Shown in pieces: positions 22,206 to 32,162 of a stretch of 52,261 nucleotides of DNA (position 1 is the first letter of the stretch; the number at the start of each line of letters is the position of its first letter). The notes below the pieces were generated by a model. That model was not told the DNA's origin and ran no database searches. It was given only the letters and a program-made list of their open reading frames with translations. The translations under genes and the position numbers were made by a program. The DNA comes from Nemertoderma westbladi (taxonomy: Eukaryota > Xenacoelomorpha > Nemertodermatida > Nemertodermatidae): positions 1 through 52,261 of the forward strand of contig JAUCBJ010003908.1 of the NCBI GenBank assembly GCA_032718475.1, written 5' to 3'.

Positions 22206-23995
22206 TTACACTTCGACCCTTCTCCAGTGATCACCGCCTTATTGTGGCCAAGGTAAGACTTAGTCTGCGTGCTAGCAGAACAACGAAATCTGCCTTGCCG
22301 CGGCATGACTGGTCCTCTCTGTTGCAACAGCCAAGTGTGAGATCCAGCTTCACATTACAGATGAGCAACAGGTATGAGGCTCTTGCCTCTGAGGCGGCAG
22401 ATCACTGTGAGGGCTATACTGCCTTTACAGAAGCAGTTAAGTTAGCAGCTGCAGAAACAGTTCCTGTATACCCTCGAAACAGGAAAAGGGCCCCCTGGAC
22501 TGACAACAAAATTCAAAAGTGCCGAAATGACCTTCATAAGGCGCAGAAAGAGTCCCGACTCAAACAGACTACAGCGGCCAAGAATGCAGTTAAGGCTGCA
22601 TCTAGGTCCCTGAACAGGCAGTACTCTGTTAATCTACAGGAGCTAATAAACCAACAGGTTGATGCCATCAATGATGCTGACGACAGCAGGCAATCATCCC
22701 AGGCATGGAAATCGATCAATTTGCTTACTGGGCGGAAAAGCCAACCAACCACCAAGGTTAAGGCTGAATCACCAGCCGATCGCCTCAATGGTTGGAAAGC
22801 CCACTTTGAAAAGCTCCTCAATAATGACAGGGTATTGCCTGATAACTTTATAGAAGTAAAAGTGTCTGAGTCTGTACTCCCAGATATTCCCATTGGCGAT
22901 ATCTCCTTTGCAGAAGTGAAGGCTGCTGCAAAGAGCATTAAGACCAATCGTGCCAGTGGAGTAGATGGTGTTCCCCCTGAGGTCTTTAAAATACCTGAGT
23001 GTTTAAAGCTCATCTATCCCATCATAGTAGACATGTACCGAACAACAAGAGTTCCACAAGAAATGAAAACAAATAAGTTGGTGCCAGTTCCCAAGGAGGG
23101 CAACCTAACACTCTATGGTTCTTTTCGGGGAATCTCATTGATCTCGATTGCTGCAAAGCTATACAATAGGATTCTATTAAATCGCATCAGGGATCCCATT
23201 GAGAGACTGCTCCGTGGAAATCAGAATGGGTTCCGTAAAGGTCGTGGGACCATGGAGCCCATTTTGGCACTTAGAAGGATAATTGAAGAATTATCAAAAA
23301 AGAAAGACATGCATGTGGCTGTTATCTTTGTTGACTTCTTCAAGGCCTTTGATTCAGTCTCCCGCTCACGTATGTTCAGCATACTTTCATTATATGGGAT
23401 TCCTGATGAAATTATTGCAGCAATCAGATCAGTATACGATGGTTCGACAACATTTGTGTCTACTGTTGACGGTGACACAGAACCATTTGAAGTGTTATGG
23501 GGCGTCCTCCAAGGAGACACACTTGCACCAGTCTTGTTCATTATTGTGGTTGACTATGTTCTACGCATGTCCTTAGATCATCATAATGATGATGGGGTGA
23601 TGATAACTCCACCTACTGGCTCCAGAAGTCGAGGAAATCCTGCCAAGTACCTAACTAATCTAGACTTTGCTGATGACTTAGGAGTACTCTCAGAATCATT
23701 AGAGGGAGCCCAACGGCTCCTCAGCTCATTAGAACATGCTGCTTCTAGTGTTGGTCTTTTTATTAACTCCAGAAAGACCAAAATTTTGACAGTTAACTTT
23801 GAAAGTCCTCAGCAAGTCTCTGATCGGATGAGCATAAGCTCAAAGGATGGTATGCTTGAGCATGTGGACGACTTCTGTTACCTGGGATCATGGATCCGGA
23901 AGTCAGGTGAGGACCTTCGAATACGTAAGGGAAAGGCATGGGCAGCCTTGAATAGGCTTTCCAGGATTTGGAAGTCACTGCAGGCAGTTAGGTAA
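22206..23995 (+). mobile_element. LINE endonuclease end plus reverse transcriptase, truncated at both ends
   Basis: The frame begins with the last part of an apurinic-type endonuclease domain, including the SDHRL motif near 22227. It continues through a linker, then a reverse transcriptase: AASGVDGVPPE-like fingers (SGVDGVPPE near 22955), a QNGFRKGRGT block, VDFFKAFDSV, a GVLQGDTLAP box near 23504 and the catalytic FADD at 23666-23677 (about residue 475 counting from the ATG at 22244). A following FCYLGSWI block is the usual post-catalytic motif. The frame stops at 23995, before the thumb end and the C-terminal domain. No inactivating break occurs inside the 1.75 kb. The first two bases after the stop begin a BEL/Pao polymerase reading frame, so the 3' end was lost by deletion or recombination. 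Confidence 0.85.
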
Positions 23996-23996
23996 G

Positions 23997-25949
23997 GTGC
24001 CACCGATGAGTCCCATAGCACAGGAGTATTTTGACAAACTCAGAGTACCGAGACACCAGGTAGGTTATAGGAATGTTTCTATGTTGATTGGTGCAGAACA
24101 GCTGATCGCACACCAAATATGGGAAACGAGACCAGATGAGCCGCATGTAAATGGACCACATGCCCATAGGACTATATTAGGTTGGTATACAAGAGTACCC
24201 ATGTCTTATGAGTTTACAGGTGGCGACAAGCCAATAGATAGATACGACGGATTACAGCCTATAACTGAACCACCGTTAGTAGAACCACCAGACATAGACG
24301 AGTTTAGGAGAACCTGTATTGACCATTATAGTGACGTTAGCGAGTCAGACGAGGAGTTGATTCCCGATAATGTTAGGTTGTCGGAACCACTTCACAATGA
24401 CCGGACAGATAGTGAACCCGAGGACTACTGTTATCAGACCCATGGGTCTGGTTCATCGGCCCACGCTACCTATTTGAGTAACGTTTTGACTTATACCGAC
24501 ATAGTGGAGGGTCAAGTGGCTAAATATCGAGACCTCGACATTTTCCAATACAGTGAGGAGGAATTGCAGAAGGAATTGATACGCCAGGACCTCGAGACAG
24601 GAGCCAGAACCGTCGAATGGCTGGATAGGGACGCAATGGAACCTGGTGGATATGACCTAGCCATGTCTACTGATGAGAAACGGTCGCTGGAGATGATGGA
24701 AGATACCATACGTCTGCTACCGACTGGACATTTTGAAGTTGGAATGTTGTGGCGTCGACAACCTCCTAAGTTGGAGAACAACTACAGCTTAGCCTTGAAA
24801 AGATTGAACGGGGTAAGGGCTCAGTTGTTGAAGAATCCGGACATTAGGGAGAAGTATTGCGCTCAGATCAACAACTATTTTGCCAAGGGATTTGCTGGGA
24901 AGGTAGAGGACCCTGACTTAGTGACAGACCAGACTTATTACCTCCCACACCACTATGTGACTCACCCTGACAAACCTGACAAAGTCCGAGTAGTCAACGA
25001 CTGCGCAGCAGTCTACAGAGGTATGTCCCTGAATTCAGAGTTGATGGACGGACCCAACCTGAACAATTATTTGATAGGAATACTGTTGCGTTTTAGACAG
25101 CGACGATTCGCATTTACTTGTGACATTGAGGCGATGTTCCACCAGGTAAGAGCCTGTAAGGCAGACCAGGATAGCCTTCGATTTCTCTGGTTTGAGAATG
25201 AAGACTTATCCAGCCCAGTGGTTACATACCAAATGTACGTTAGGATATTTGGTGCCCGCGATAGTCCGAATGGCACGCTGTTTGCTTTAAAGAAAACGGC
25301 AACGGCCCAGATTGGTAAGTATCCAGTAGAGGTTATCGAATCTATATTGAAAAACTTCTACATGGACGACGGATTGGTGTCCAAGGACACAGCGGAACAA
25401 GCCATAGAGGTGGCTCATGGCCTACAGAAGTGCTTGGCTAAAGGAGGATTTCCTCTAACCAAGTTCACTACGAACTCGGAGGCCCTATTAGAGTCGTTCC
25501 CAGTGAAAGATCGCGGGAGCGGATACATTGAATTGGGGGTAGAACCCATCCCCATGGCGCGAGTACTGGGACTCGCTTGGAACCCGAACACGGATAAGTT
25601 CCAGGTAAGAGTTAGATTTGAGCCCAGTAGCCCAGACAAAGTTTTGACAAAGAGAATTTGCTTATCGACATTGAGTAGACTATTTGACCCGATGAACTTT
25701 ATCAGTCCGGTAATATTACAGGCACGAGCGTGCATGAGGAAAATTTGGTTGTCCGACCTAGAGTGGGACGAACCAATATCTCCTATACATGCAAAGCAGT
25801 GGAGAGAGTGGGAAGCCCAGTTACATCTATTGAAAAACATAGATGTACCCCGCTCCTACTTTCCAAATCAGCTGGTGTTTCCAGCTGATCTCGAACTCCA
25901 TTTATTTAGTGACGCAAGTGACACCGGCTTTGGTATGGTAGCCTGGTAA
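23997..25949 (+). pseudogene. BEL/Pao polyprotein fragment: protease end, reverse transcriptase, RNase H start
   Basis: A 650-codon frame typical of BEL/Pao retrotransposons. It opens within the end of the protease domain (VSMLIGAEQLIAHQ and ILGWYTRVP, the family's usual pre-polymerase block). A long acidic linker follows. The reverse transcriptase has KVRVVNDCAAVYRGMSLNSE, the catalytic DIEAMF (D at about residue 376), and YMDD at 455-458. Next come the LSTLSRLFDPMNFISP block of the Peptidase_A17 region and the first RNase H aspartate in LFSDASDTGFG. Gag and the first half of the protease are missing: the element starts directly at the LINE stop codon. The frame closes at a TAA at 25947-25949, and the RNase H continues in another frame. 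Confidence 0.9.
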
Positions 25950-26725
25950 GGTAAGTCAAGACAAGTTTGAGACGGCTTTTGTGACTTCTAGATCAAAGAC
26001 AATGCCGGTCAAATACATGACTGTCCCTCGTGCAGAGTTACAGGCGGCAGTAGTTTCAGTCGTGGTAAGTAAGCAGATAACAGAGGAGTTAGACACGACA
26101 TTGACCTTATTTTATTGGACGGACGCATCCTTAGTGTTAGTATACATTGCAGCCAACAATATTGCACTAAAGACATTTGTGGCCAACAGACGCGCTCAGA
26201 TCGTCGATTTTTCGACGAAGGAACAATGGAGACATTGTCCGGGAGTGTTGAACCCAGCCGACATAACTTCGAGAGGTGCTATGCCGGCGGAATTCTGTCA
26301 GGAAGAGTCGCAGGAGTTTTGGTTGCAATGGACCTGATTTTCTAATGAGGACACAGGAACATTGGCCAGAGCGACTGAAAGTAGTGACCAATCCGATGCC
26401 AGAGGATGCAGAAGTCAAAGTGGAGAAAGTCTCCAAGTCAAAGTCTAAAGCCAAACTCAAGTCATTAGAGCGGCCTGAAGAGTCATTGGAGCGGCCTGAA
26501 GAGTTATTGGAGCGGCCTGTAGACCTGTCAGACCAACAGACTTACATGACTACTAGGTCCAGAAGGGTAGTAAGTTATGACGTAAAACCACCCTTACAGA
26601 CTACCCGAGGGTCACAATTGGTAAGTGACGGACAGAAAATGACCGACACAATGGAGACACCACACTATCCTTGCCAGCCAGAGGTATTGGCAGCACTCAG
26701 TTGTCGTCCCAATTTTCCGATATAA
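25950..26725 (+). pseudogene. BEL/Pao RNase H end and linker, frame-broken; integrase missing
   Basis: The RNase H continues in the first frame to 26337 (FVTSRSKTMPVKYMTVPRAE, FYWTDASLVLVYI, WRHCPGVLNPADITSRGA). The frame then shifts near 26330 to one that runs to 26725 (NGPDFLMRTQEHWPE, then a lysine/serine-rich stretch with three tandem LERPEE-like units). The integrase core, C-terminal domain and 3' LTR expected in a complete element are absent. Two 1-nt level shifts and truncation at both sides make this a dead fragment. It is not the source of the minus-strand element at 32-40 kb, from which it differs clearly. Confidence 0.85.
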
Positions 26726-26880
26726 AAAAGGTTGGAGTTGAACGTTTTAAGAATGTTGTAAAACGTTTTTTGAAGGAGGGGCCGACCTTTTTTGAAATCG
26801 ACAGGCTGAAAAAAATTCCAATATCCAAGGATGAAGAGTTCCTTAACAAAACTAACATCTTTATAATTGTTCATATCAAA

Positions 26881-27175
26881 TCTCAATGTGTAGGATTTTC
26901 CTGTTTGCCTGAAATTAATTTTTTATCAATCAGTGGCTTATATTAAGTTTTATATAACTCTCAATGTGTAGGATTTTCCTATTTGCCAGAAATTATTTAA
27001 ACAGTTTATCAATCAGTGGCTTATATTAAGTTTTATATAACTCTCAATGTGTAGGATTTTCCTGTTTGCCTGAAATTAATTTAAACAGTTTATCAATCAG
27101 TGGCTTATTAAGTTTTATATAACTCTCAATGTGTAGGATTTTCCTGTTTGCCTGGAATTAACTTTTTACCAATAA
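26881..27175 (+). repeat. Tandem repeat, about 80 bp x 4
   Basis: TCTCAATGTGTAGGATTTTC starts at 26881, 26959, 27042 and 27124 (spacings 78, 83, 82). Each unit continues with TGTTTGCC..GAAATTA and CAATCAGTGGCTTAT. The last copy is incomplete. A GACA microsatellite follows near 27230-27247. Confidence 0.9.
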
Positions 27176-27320
27176 CCCCAGAACAAAACTTTTAGTTAGG
27201 TGGAATGCTTTCCTTATATTTTAACAGGCGGACAGACAGACAGACAGATATAATATACTTAGCTAAATATATAATAATAATAATTTGAATCAATTTAAAA
27301 TATTCACAAGTATTCATAAT

Positions 27321-27864
27321 TCACAAGTTATTTAAATCGGAAAAACAGTACAACAAAGTTTTATAACAGCCGAGCGGGTGTTCTTTGGACACGACCTCCC
27401 TGTCCGACACGGTCACCCGTTGTTGGTCTGAACTGTGAACCTGCGCGGGTCTGTTCTTTGCACCTGGCGCGGGACTGTTCTTTGCACCTGGCGCGGGTCT
27501 GTTCTTTGCACCCAGTGCTGGTCTGTTCTTTGCACCCAGCGGGGGTCCGTTCTTTGCACCTGGCGCGGGTCTGTTCTTTGCACCCAGCGCGGGTCCGTTC
27601 TTTGCACCCGGCGCGGTTCCATTCTTTGCACCCGGCGCAGTTACGTTCTTTGCACCCGGCGCATGTCCGTTCTTTGCACTTGACATGGGTCCACTTGAGC
27701 ATGCCGCAGTGCGGTTATTCTTCGCATCCCACTTCGCCTTTAATAGAGCAGCTTCTTCGGGCGTTATTTTCTTTCGACACTCTACGTGAGTCCTACAGAC
27801 CCATTTCAGTCCTTCCATCTCGTATGACTCAATGAGTTCAATGCACTCAGCATGCCCCCATACG
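27321..27864 (-). CDS. Possible terminal exon: PHD-finger end plus repetitive tail
   Basis: On the minus strand, an AG acceptor preceded by a T-rich tract ends at about 27865. The exon opens with VWGHAECIELIESYE, then MEGLKWVCRTHVEC. The spacing H-x2-C, about 17 residues, then C-x-x-x-x-C is like the last half of a PHD or related zinc finger, which reads histone tails in chromatin proteins; the first half would lie in an upstream exon. A charged stretch follows (KKITPEEAALLKAKWDAKNN). Then come about ten 8-residue units of the type GAKNGPAP, encoded by a 24-bp minisatellite. A short unique tail ends at a stop at 27321. The finger assignment is tentative, and the exon may belong to a transposon gene or a pseudogene. 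Confidence 0.4.
27441..27685 (-). repeat. 24-bp minisatellite, about 10 units
   Basis: Units of the form TTCTTTGCACC(T/C)GGCGCGGG on the plus strand repeat every 24 bp with point changes. Because 24 is a multiple of 3, the array is open in several frames on both strands. Only the minus frame joined to the cysteine-rich segment is proposed as coding. Confidence 0.9.
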
Positions 27865-27865
27865 C

Positions 27866-28822
27866 TGCAAAAATATAAATATGTTTCAATGTAGCACTTC
27901 GTGACACACTGACGGCCCTAAAACGAAATCCGGCCCGGCAAGAAAACTCCCATAGTTTTAATTTTTAAGTTTGGTCGTCAACTTGCATACATTGCCAAAG
28001 ACTGACAGACAGACCGACAGACAGACAGTCTATAGTAGGTAAAACGTTTTCAGTACAATGGATGAACCCAAACCTCATGAAATTTTCAGGAAATGTTCAC
28101 AACATTGATTAGCAATCTTTCAATATTTAATTTTTTTAGAATTATTTGCTTTATAAATTATGTCATAATCATGTGTTAATTATTGATTATTTGATTATTA
28201 TGGCGCGAAATGACCGCAAACACAAAATAAATTTTAGTGGGTTTTAAAAATTGGTTTTATTTAATTAATTCATTTTATGTTAATGAGTAAGTGTAGGGTC
28301 AAAATCACTAAAAGTGGCTAAAATTAGGTTGGAATTTTCGTCAATTTTTTTTGTTTTATAACCTATAAACATATATGATGAACATGAGCAGCTATTAAAT
28401 TTTACTTTACTAGCTCTATTTGTGTTTTAATTTAAGTCCCCCCTGTATTGCAATGTATATTGCCCTTTTGGTATAGTACAGTATAGAGCCTGTAATGGAG
28501 GGACGCATTATAGGGGGGACATTTCCTTCTTGTTTTTTATCTCTTATTTCAATAAACCTCTACATATTTTATAATGTTTGGGCAAGTTGAAAACAAAACA
28601 ATTATTAACGATTTGATTAATAAAATTATTAAATGGCAAAGGATATTACTGATTGTTCAATTCCTTAAATACCAAATAATGCTGTTCATTTTAAGATATA
28701 ACTTATTGGAAATGATCGAGTTACAGCGTGTCTAATGTTTTTATTTAGTTTTGGCCAATTATAGTGATATTTACCCGTTAATGATTAACTGTTAATTGTA
28801 TACTGGTAATAATTATTATTAT
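27866..28822. other. No gene seen
   Basis: AT-rich. A GACA/GACC microsatellite lies near 28003-28028. If the exon at 27321-27864 is real, this is likely its intron. Confidence 0.45.
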
Positions 28823-30529
28823 TTACTTATATCTTATTAATCTTATTATTAATCTTATTAAAGGTCTAGCGCGTATGTTAACATCATGTACCATGCGACG
28901 GACAAGATCCGCTCTATTGTCCGGAGGTTCAACGAGTATACCATCGACATGAGCGGCTTCGATGGGTGGACGTTGCAACATGGGAGCGTCAGCGATAAGA
29001 TCTCTAGATCTTAGGTTGATATCAACCGGTTGGGGTTGTATCGTCGCAAAGAGTTTGTCTCCGAAATGGGGAACCATCGAGGGATGAAGGATGGTTTTAG
29101 AGTAGAGATCCGTCATAAGGATTTGAGCTTCGGGTTGAGCTAAAGCTGCTTCTTCTCTCTCATCTAGTTCTATATGTCTCTCCTCGAGCTGATTTTCCTC
29201 CGCTTGTTGTTGTAGACGCTCATCTAGGAACTCTTGTAAAGAGTAGGTTCGTCCACGTTCGATGTCCTCCTCGAGATTTTGTATTTCTCTATCGAACTGG
29301 GGTAAAGCTAATTCCTTCACCGCTTGGACTTGTTGTTGCAATTTACGTTTCTCCAAACAATCGTAAGTTCCCTTTCCAATTTTCTGCCGAATAGTGTCTA
29401 ACGCGTTTCGTACAACGCTCTCTTCGACTTCCGTAACGGGTTGGATCAAGGTGAAGCCGGGACGGTTGTGCGGGTTAAACGGCGATATTAGATGACCGCG
29501 TCCCAATCCAGCTAGGTAGGGTTGGCGAATATCTAGCGAGCCTACTACCGGAGTACCACCGATCAACTGTTCGGGTAACACTAGATCTTTGAACAGTGAG
29601 TACAGTTCGGGAGGATCCGTGATACTATTAGGACCAAGAGTCTGAGGTCTAACTGAGGAATGAGGAGGTCTGACCGAGTATTCCGGAACTCTGATCATTG
29701 GTTTGTTCAAGGATCGTTTGAGTCGAGCGACCGTAGGGGATACGTCGAACAGGTTTCGCTCGAAACTCCCATAAGTATATCGTGTAAAACTGTGTTTAGC
29801 GCAACGTCTCTGCGGATGTTTATGTCTTTCTGTTTGCTGATTGGGTATAGGGCATTCGTCGCAGTAATACCAAAGACGCACGTCCTGCAGGGGAAACGCG
29901 GGTGATCGTTCTCCAGTTTTACAATATTCCTCCATCTGTTCGAAGCTATCTGGGACGACAGGTAGCGGTTGATCGGCGGTAAGATACATCATAGTGAAAT
30001 AGAGTCGTTTGAGTTCTATCATAGGGTCATGATGTATACCTTGAGGATATCGAGTTTCGAGATTTTGTTGACTGGCAATATTGAGGTATGTCTCTCTCAA
30101 GAATTCCAGATAATCGTTGAAGTCGCTGCGTTTATCCGGCTCTTCAACGTCTTCCCTTTCGAGTCTGTTTCTAATAGAGTTCTCGTGTTCTATTCTCGGT
30201 TTATCGTTCCGACTCCGCTGGGTATGATATTTAAATAAAACCATTTCCCTTTCGGTGTCTACGTCGTCCGTATCGTGTAAATCGATAGGATGGCCAGTAG
30301 TTAAGAAGTCCATATATATACCATTACGATGCGTATAGCGAGCGGTGAACTTTCGATAGTCCAATTCACGCGTAAGTTGCTCCTGGGACATTGGCGGTTC
30401 GATATAACGACCATCATCCTCCGTAGTAGTTGGACCAGCGTCGCCGCGTATCAAGCTATCAACAAACGCTTGTAAAGGTAGAGTATATTGCTCCCTGATA
30501 CCAAGATCATCTTCTATCAACTCAGTCAT
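28823..30529 (-). CDS. Unrecognised 568-residue protein, possibly Gag-like
   Basis: An intact minus-strand frame of 568 codons with ATG at 30527-30529. I do not recognise the family. Visible features: an acidic N-terminus; a cysteine/histidine cluster at residues 223-246 (C-x2-C-x9-H-x-H-x4-C-x2-H), which could bind zinc; a proline-rich middle; and a Glu/Gln/Leu-rich probable coiled coil at about 390-470. There is no signal peptide or membrane span. Its position, directly after an LTR-like interval (30530-32162) and downstream of a BEL/Pao element in the same orientation, suggests the first gene of a second retroelement or an extra gene of this one. No polymerase follows it. An open frame of this length in AT-rich DNA is unlikely by chance. 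Confidence 0.65.
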   Translation of the reverse strand: MTELIEDDLGIREQYTLPLQAFVDSLIRGDAGPTTTEDDGRYIEPPMSQEQLTRELDYRKFTARYTHRNGIYMDFLTTGHPIDLHDTDDVDTEREMVLFKYHTQRSRNDKPRIEHENSIRNRLEREDVEEPDKRSDFNDYLEFLRETYLNIASQQNLETRYPQGIHHDPMIELKRLYFTMMYLTADQPLPVVPDSFEQMEEYCKTGERSPAFPLQDVRLWYYCDECPIPNQQTERHKHPQRRCAKHSFTRYTYGSFERNLFDVSPTVARLKRSLNKPMIRVPEYSVRPPHSSVRPQTLGPNSITDPPELYSLFKDLVLPEQLIGGTPVVGSLDIRQPYLAGLGRGHLISPFNPHNRPGFTLIQPVTEVEESVVRNALDTIRQKIGKGTYDCLEKRKLQQQVQAVKELALPQFDREIQNLEEDIERGRTYSLQEFLDERLQQQAEENQLEERHIELDEREEAALAQPEAQILMTDLYSKTILHPSMVPHFGDKLFATIQPQPVDINLRSRDLIADAPMLQRPPIEAAHVDGILVEPPDNRADLVRRMVHDVNIRARPLIRLIIRLIRYK

Positions 30530-32162
30530 ATCTGCTATGAGTTTATCAATATTTTAATGAGTTTATATATTAGGCTAGCGGGCGTCGCTGCCTACCCCTC
30601 TTTTGCCCCCGGACAGTGCAAGATCCTCAGCGCCGATGTACCGTCGTCGCTGTGCTTTCGCCAACGATGTAGCTACACAACGACAACGATAACCGGCACA
30701 AGTCACTCCACTGTCCGTCCCAAAGGCTTAGATGTACTTCAGGTTCTTTCTGGAGAGTTAGGGCTACTTTCACAATTGCGACTAGCTACTGTAAACACAC
30801 TTTAGCAGTAACATTCACCTATGAACGCACAAATTCAACACAACTGCCACAAACTGTACACATTCGGGCTATTTGTCCATTAGTCAGTACCTTCCAGAAT
30901 GTCACTTTATTTATTATGTATCCTTGGATACTAGCAGTGCGCTATTTATTCCCTATGCTATTCAATGGGGCAAGCTTTCTATTGTTCTTTTAACTCACTT
31001 CTAATTCTAGCGTGGTTGTTGCCATGGTGACATTATGGAAAGCTAGCGGTAGAATTAGGGTAATTCTCATGCATACAGATCTGGGATGCTATTTAATAGT
31101 AATTCTTTAATTGTCAATATCCTCTCTATACATGATTTTATGAATTTTATCGGCTATTGACTATATATTGGAGATTCTCGCATACCAATACACTTAATAG
31201 AGTGAATCTCCGCTCTCATGATCTATTAATTAATGGAATTTTGGGAATGTTATAAATTGTATAAAATGACAATTTATGAAATTCATTGAAATATATGAAT
31301 TTAAATTTATTCCCGTAAATTTTATTATTTAATGTTAAATAGACGTAATTTTATTCCAGAACGTGTCTGGGGACTGGGATCCTAGATTCTAGGAATTTTG
31401 TCTTTTTAAGAGTATCGGTAAGTGCTACGATATCTTAATCGACTAGAACTTTAAAGGATCTAAAATTTGACAGATTTTGTAAATATTAATAATTAATATT
31501 TAGAATGGGCACCAGTTTATTCCAGAACTTGTCTGGGGACGTTAACCACGGATTCTAGAATTTTGTCTTTCAAGTATATCGGTGGGTGCCGCGATATCTT
31601 AATCGACTAGAATTACAGATGGTCAAAGGGTTTAACAGATTTATTTTGCGTTATACGCTACTGTTAAAAGGACATCACGCTACTATATGTATTATTTAAT
31701 ATACGGTATGAGAGCAATATCGCACGAAGCAATGTCAGTGAGAAGAGGCAAGTCGTTTCCAAGGTCTACCCAGAGCTTGGTTTAGCCGAGACACGAGGAT
31801 CTGAATTTTGCATTCCTAATACTCTGCCTACCAATAATACTTAAATATAGTAGGAGCTTTATTGTACTTTAATAAGTACGGACATTTCATCTTACTGTAG
31901 TTACGTATTTGTAATGTAATACGGACAGTAAGGAAGGAGAAAAATAATTATTTCTCGCCGTCGCACTAAATATATAATGTATAAGTAATTAAGTAATAAA
32001 CGCGAATATATATTGCACTAATCTACTAAATAATCGCTAAATAACGTTCTACTAAGTAAAATTAAAGAAAACGATTATAATAAAATTACATAATAATATA
32101 TACATAAATATAAAAGAATAAAACAAATATAAAATCTAGTCATACACCCACTCCAGCCGTTG
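30530..32162 (-). other. LTR-like interval downstream of the BEL/Pao element
   Basis: This gene-free interval lies just past the polymerase stop. Reading the minus strand, a purine-rich GGCTGGAGTGGG is followed at 32146 by TGTATGAC, which is what a polypurine tract and the start of a 3' LTR (TGT...) would look like. The matching 5' LTR was not found near 40.3-41.9 kb by eye, and the other LTR boundary is undefined. The part next to 30529 is GC-richer and may be the leader of the 568-residue gene. Confidence 0.4.
31353..31612 (+). repeat. Direct repeat, about 95 bp x 2
   Basis: Copies at about 31353-31447 and 31518-31612 share TTATTCCAGAAC(G/T)TGTCTGGGGAC, GATTCTAG, TTTTGTCTTT and GATATCTTAATCGACTAGAA. 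They are separated by about 70 bp. They lie inside the LTR-like interval and may be tandem enhancer-like repeats of an LTR. Confidence 0.75.

Noticed and set aside
26881-27175. CRISPR array
   Set aside because: The 80-bp repeats are contiguous, without unique spacers, and the genome is animal.
27435-27683. Cysteine-rich plus-strand frame
   Set aside because: It is the opposite strand of the 24-bp minisatellite, which is open in several frames because its period is a multiple of 3.
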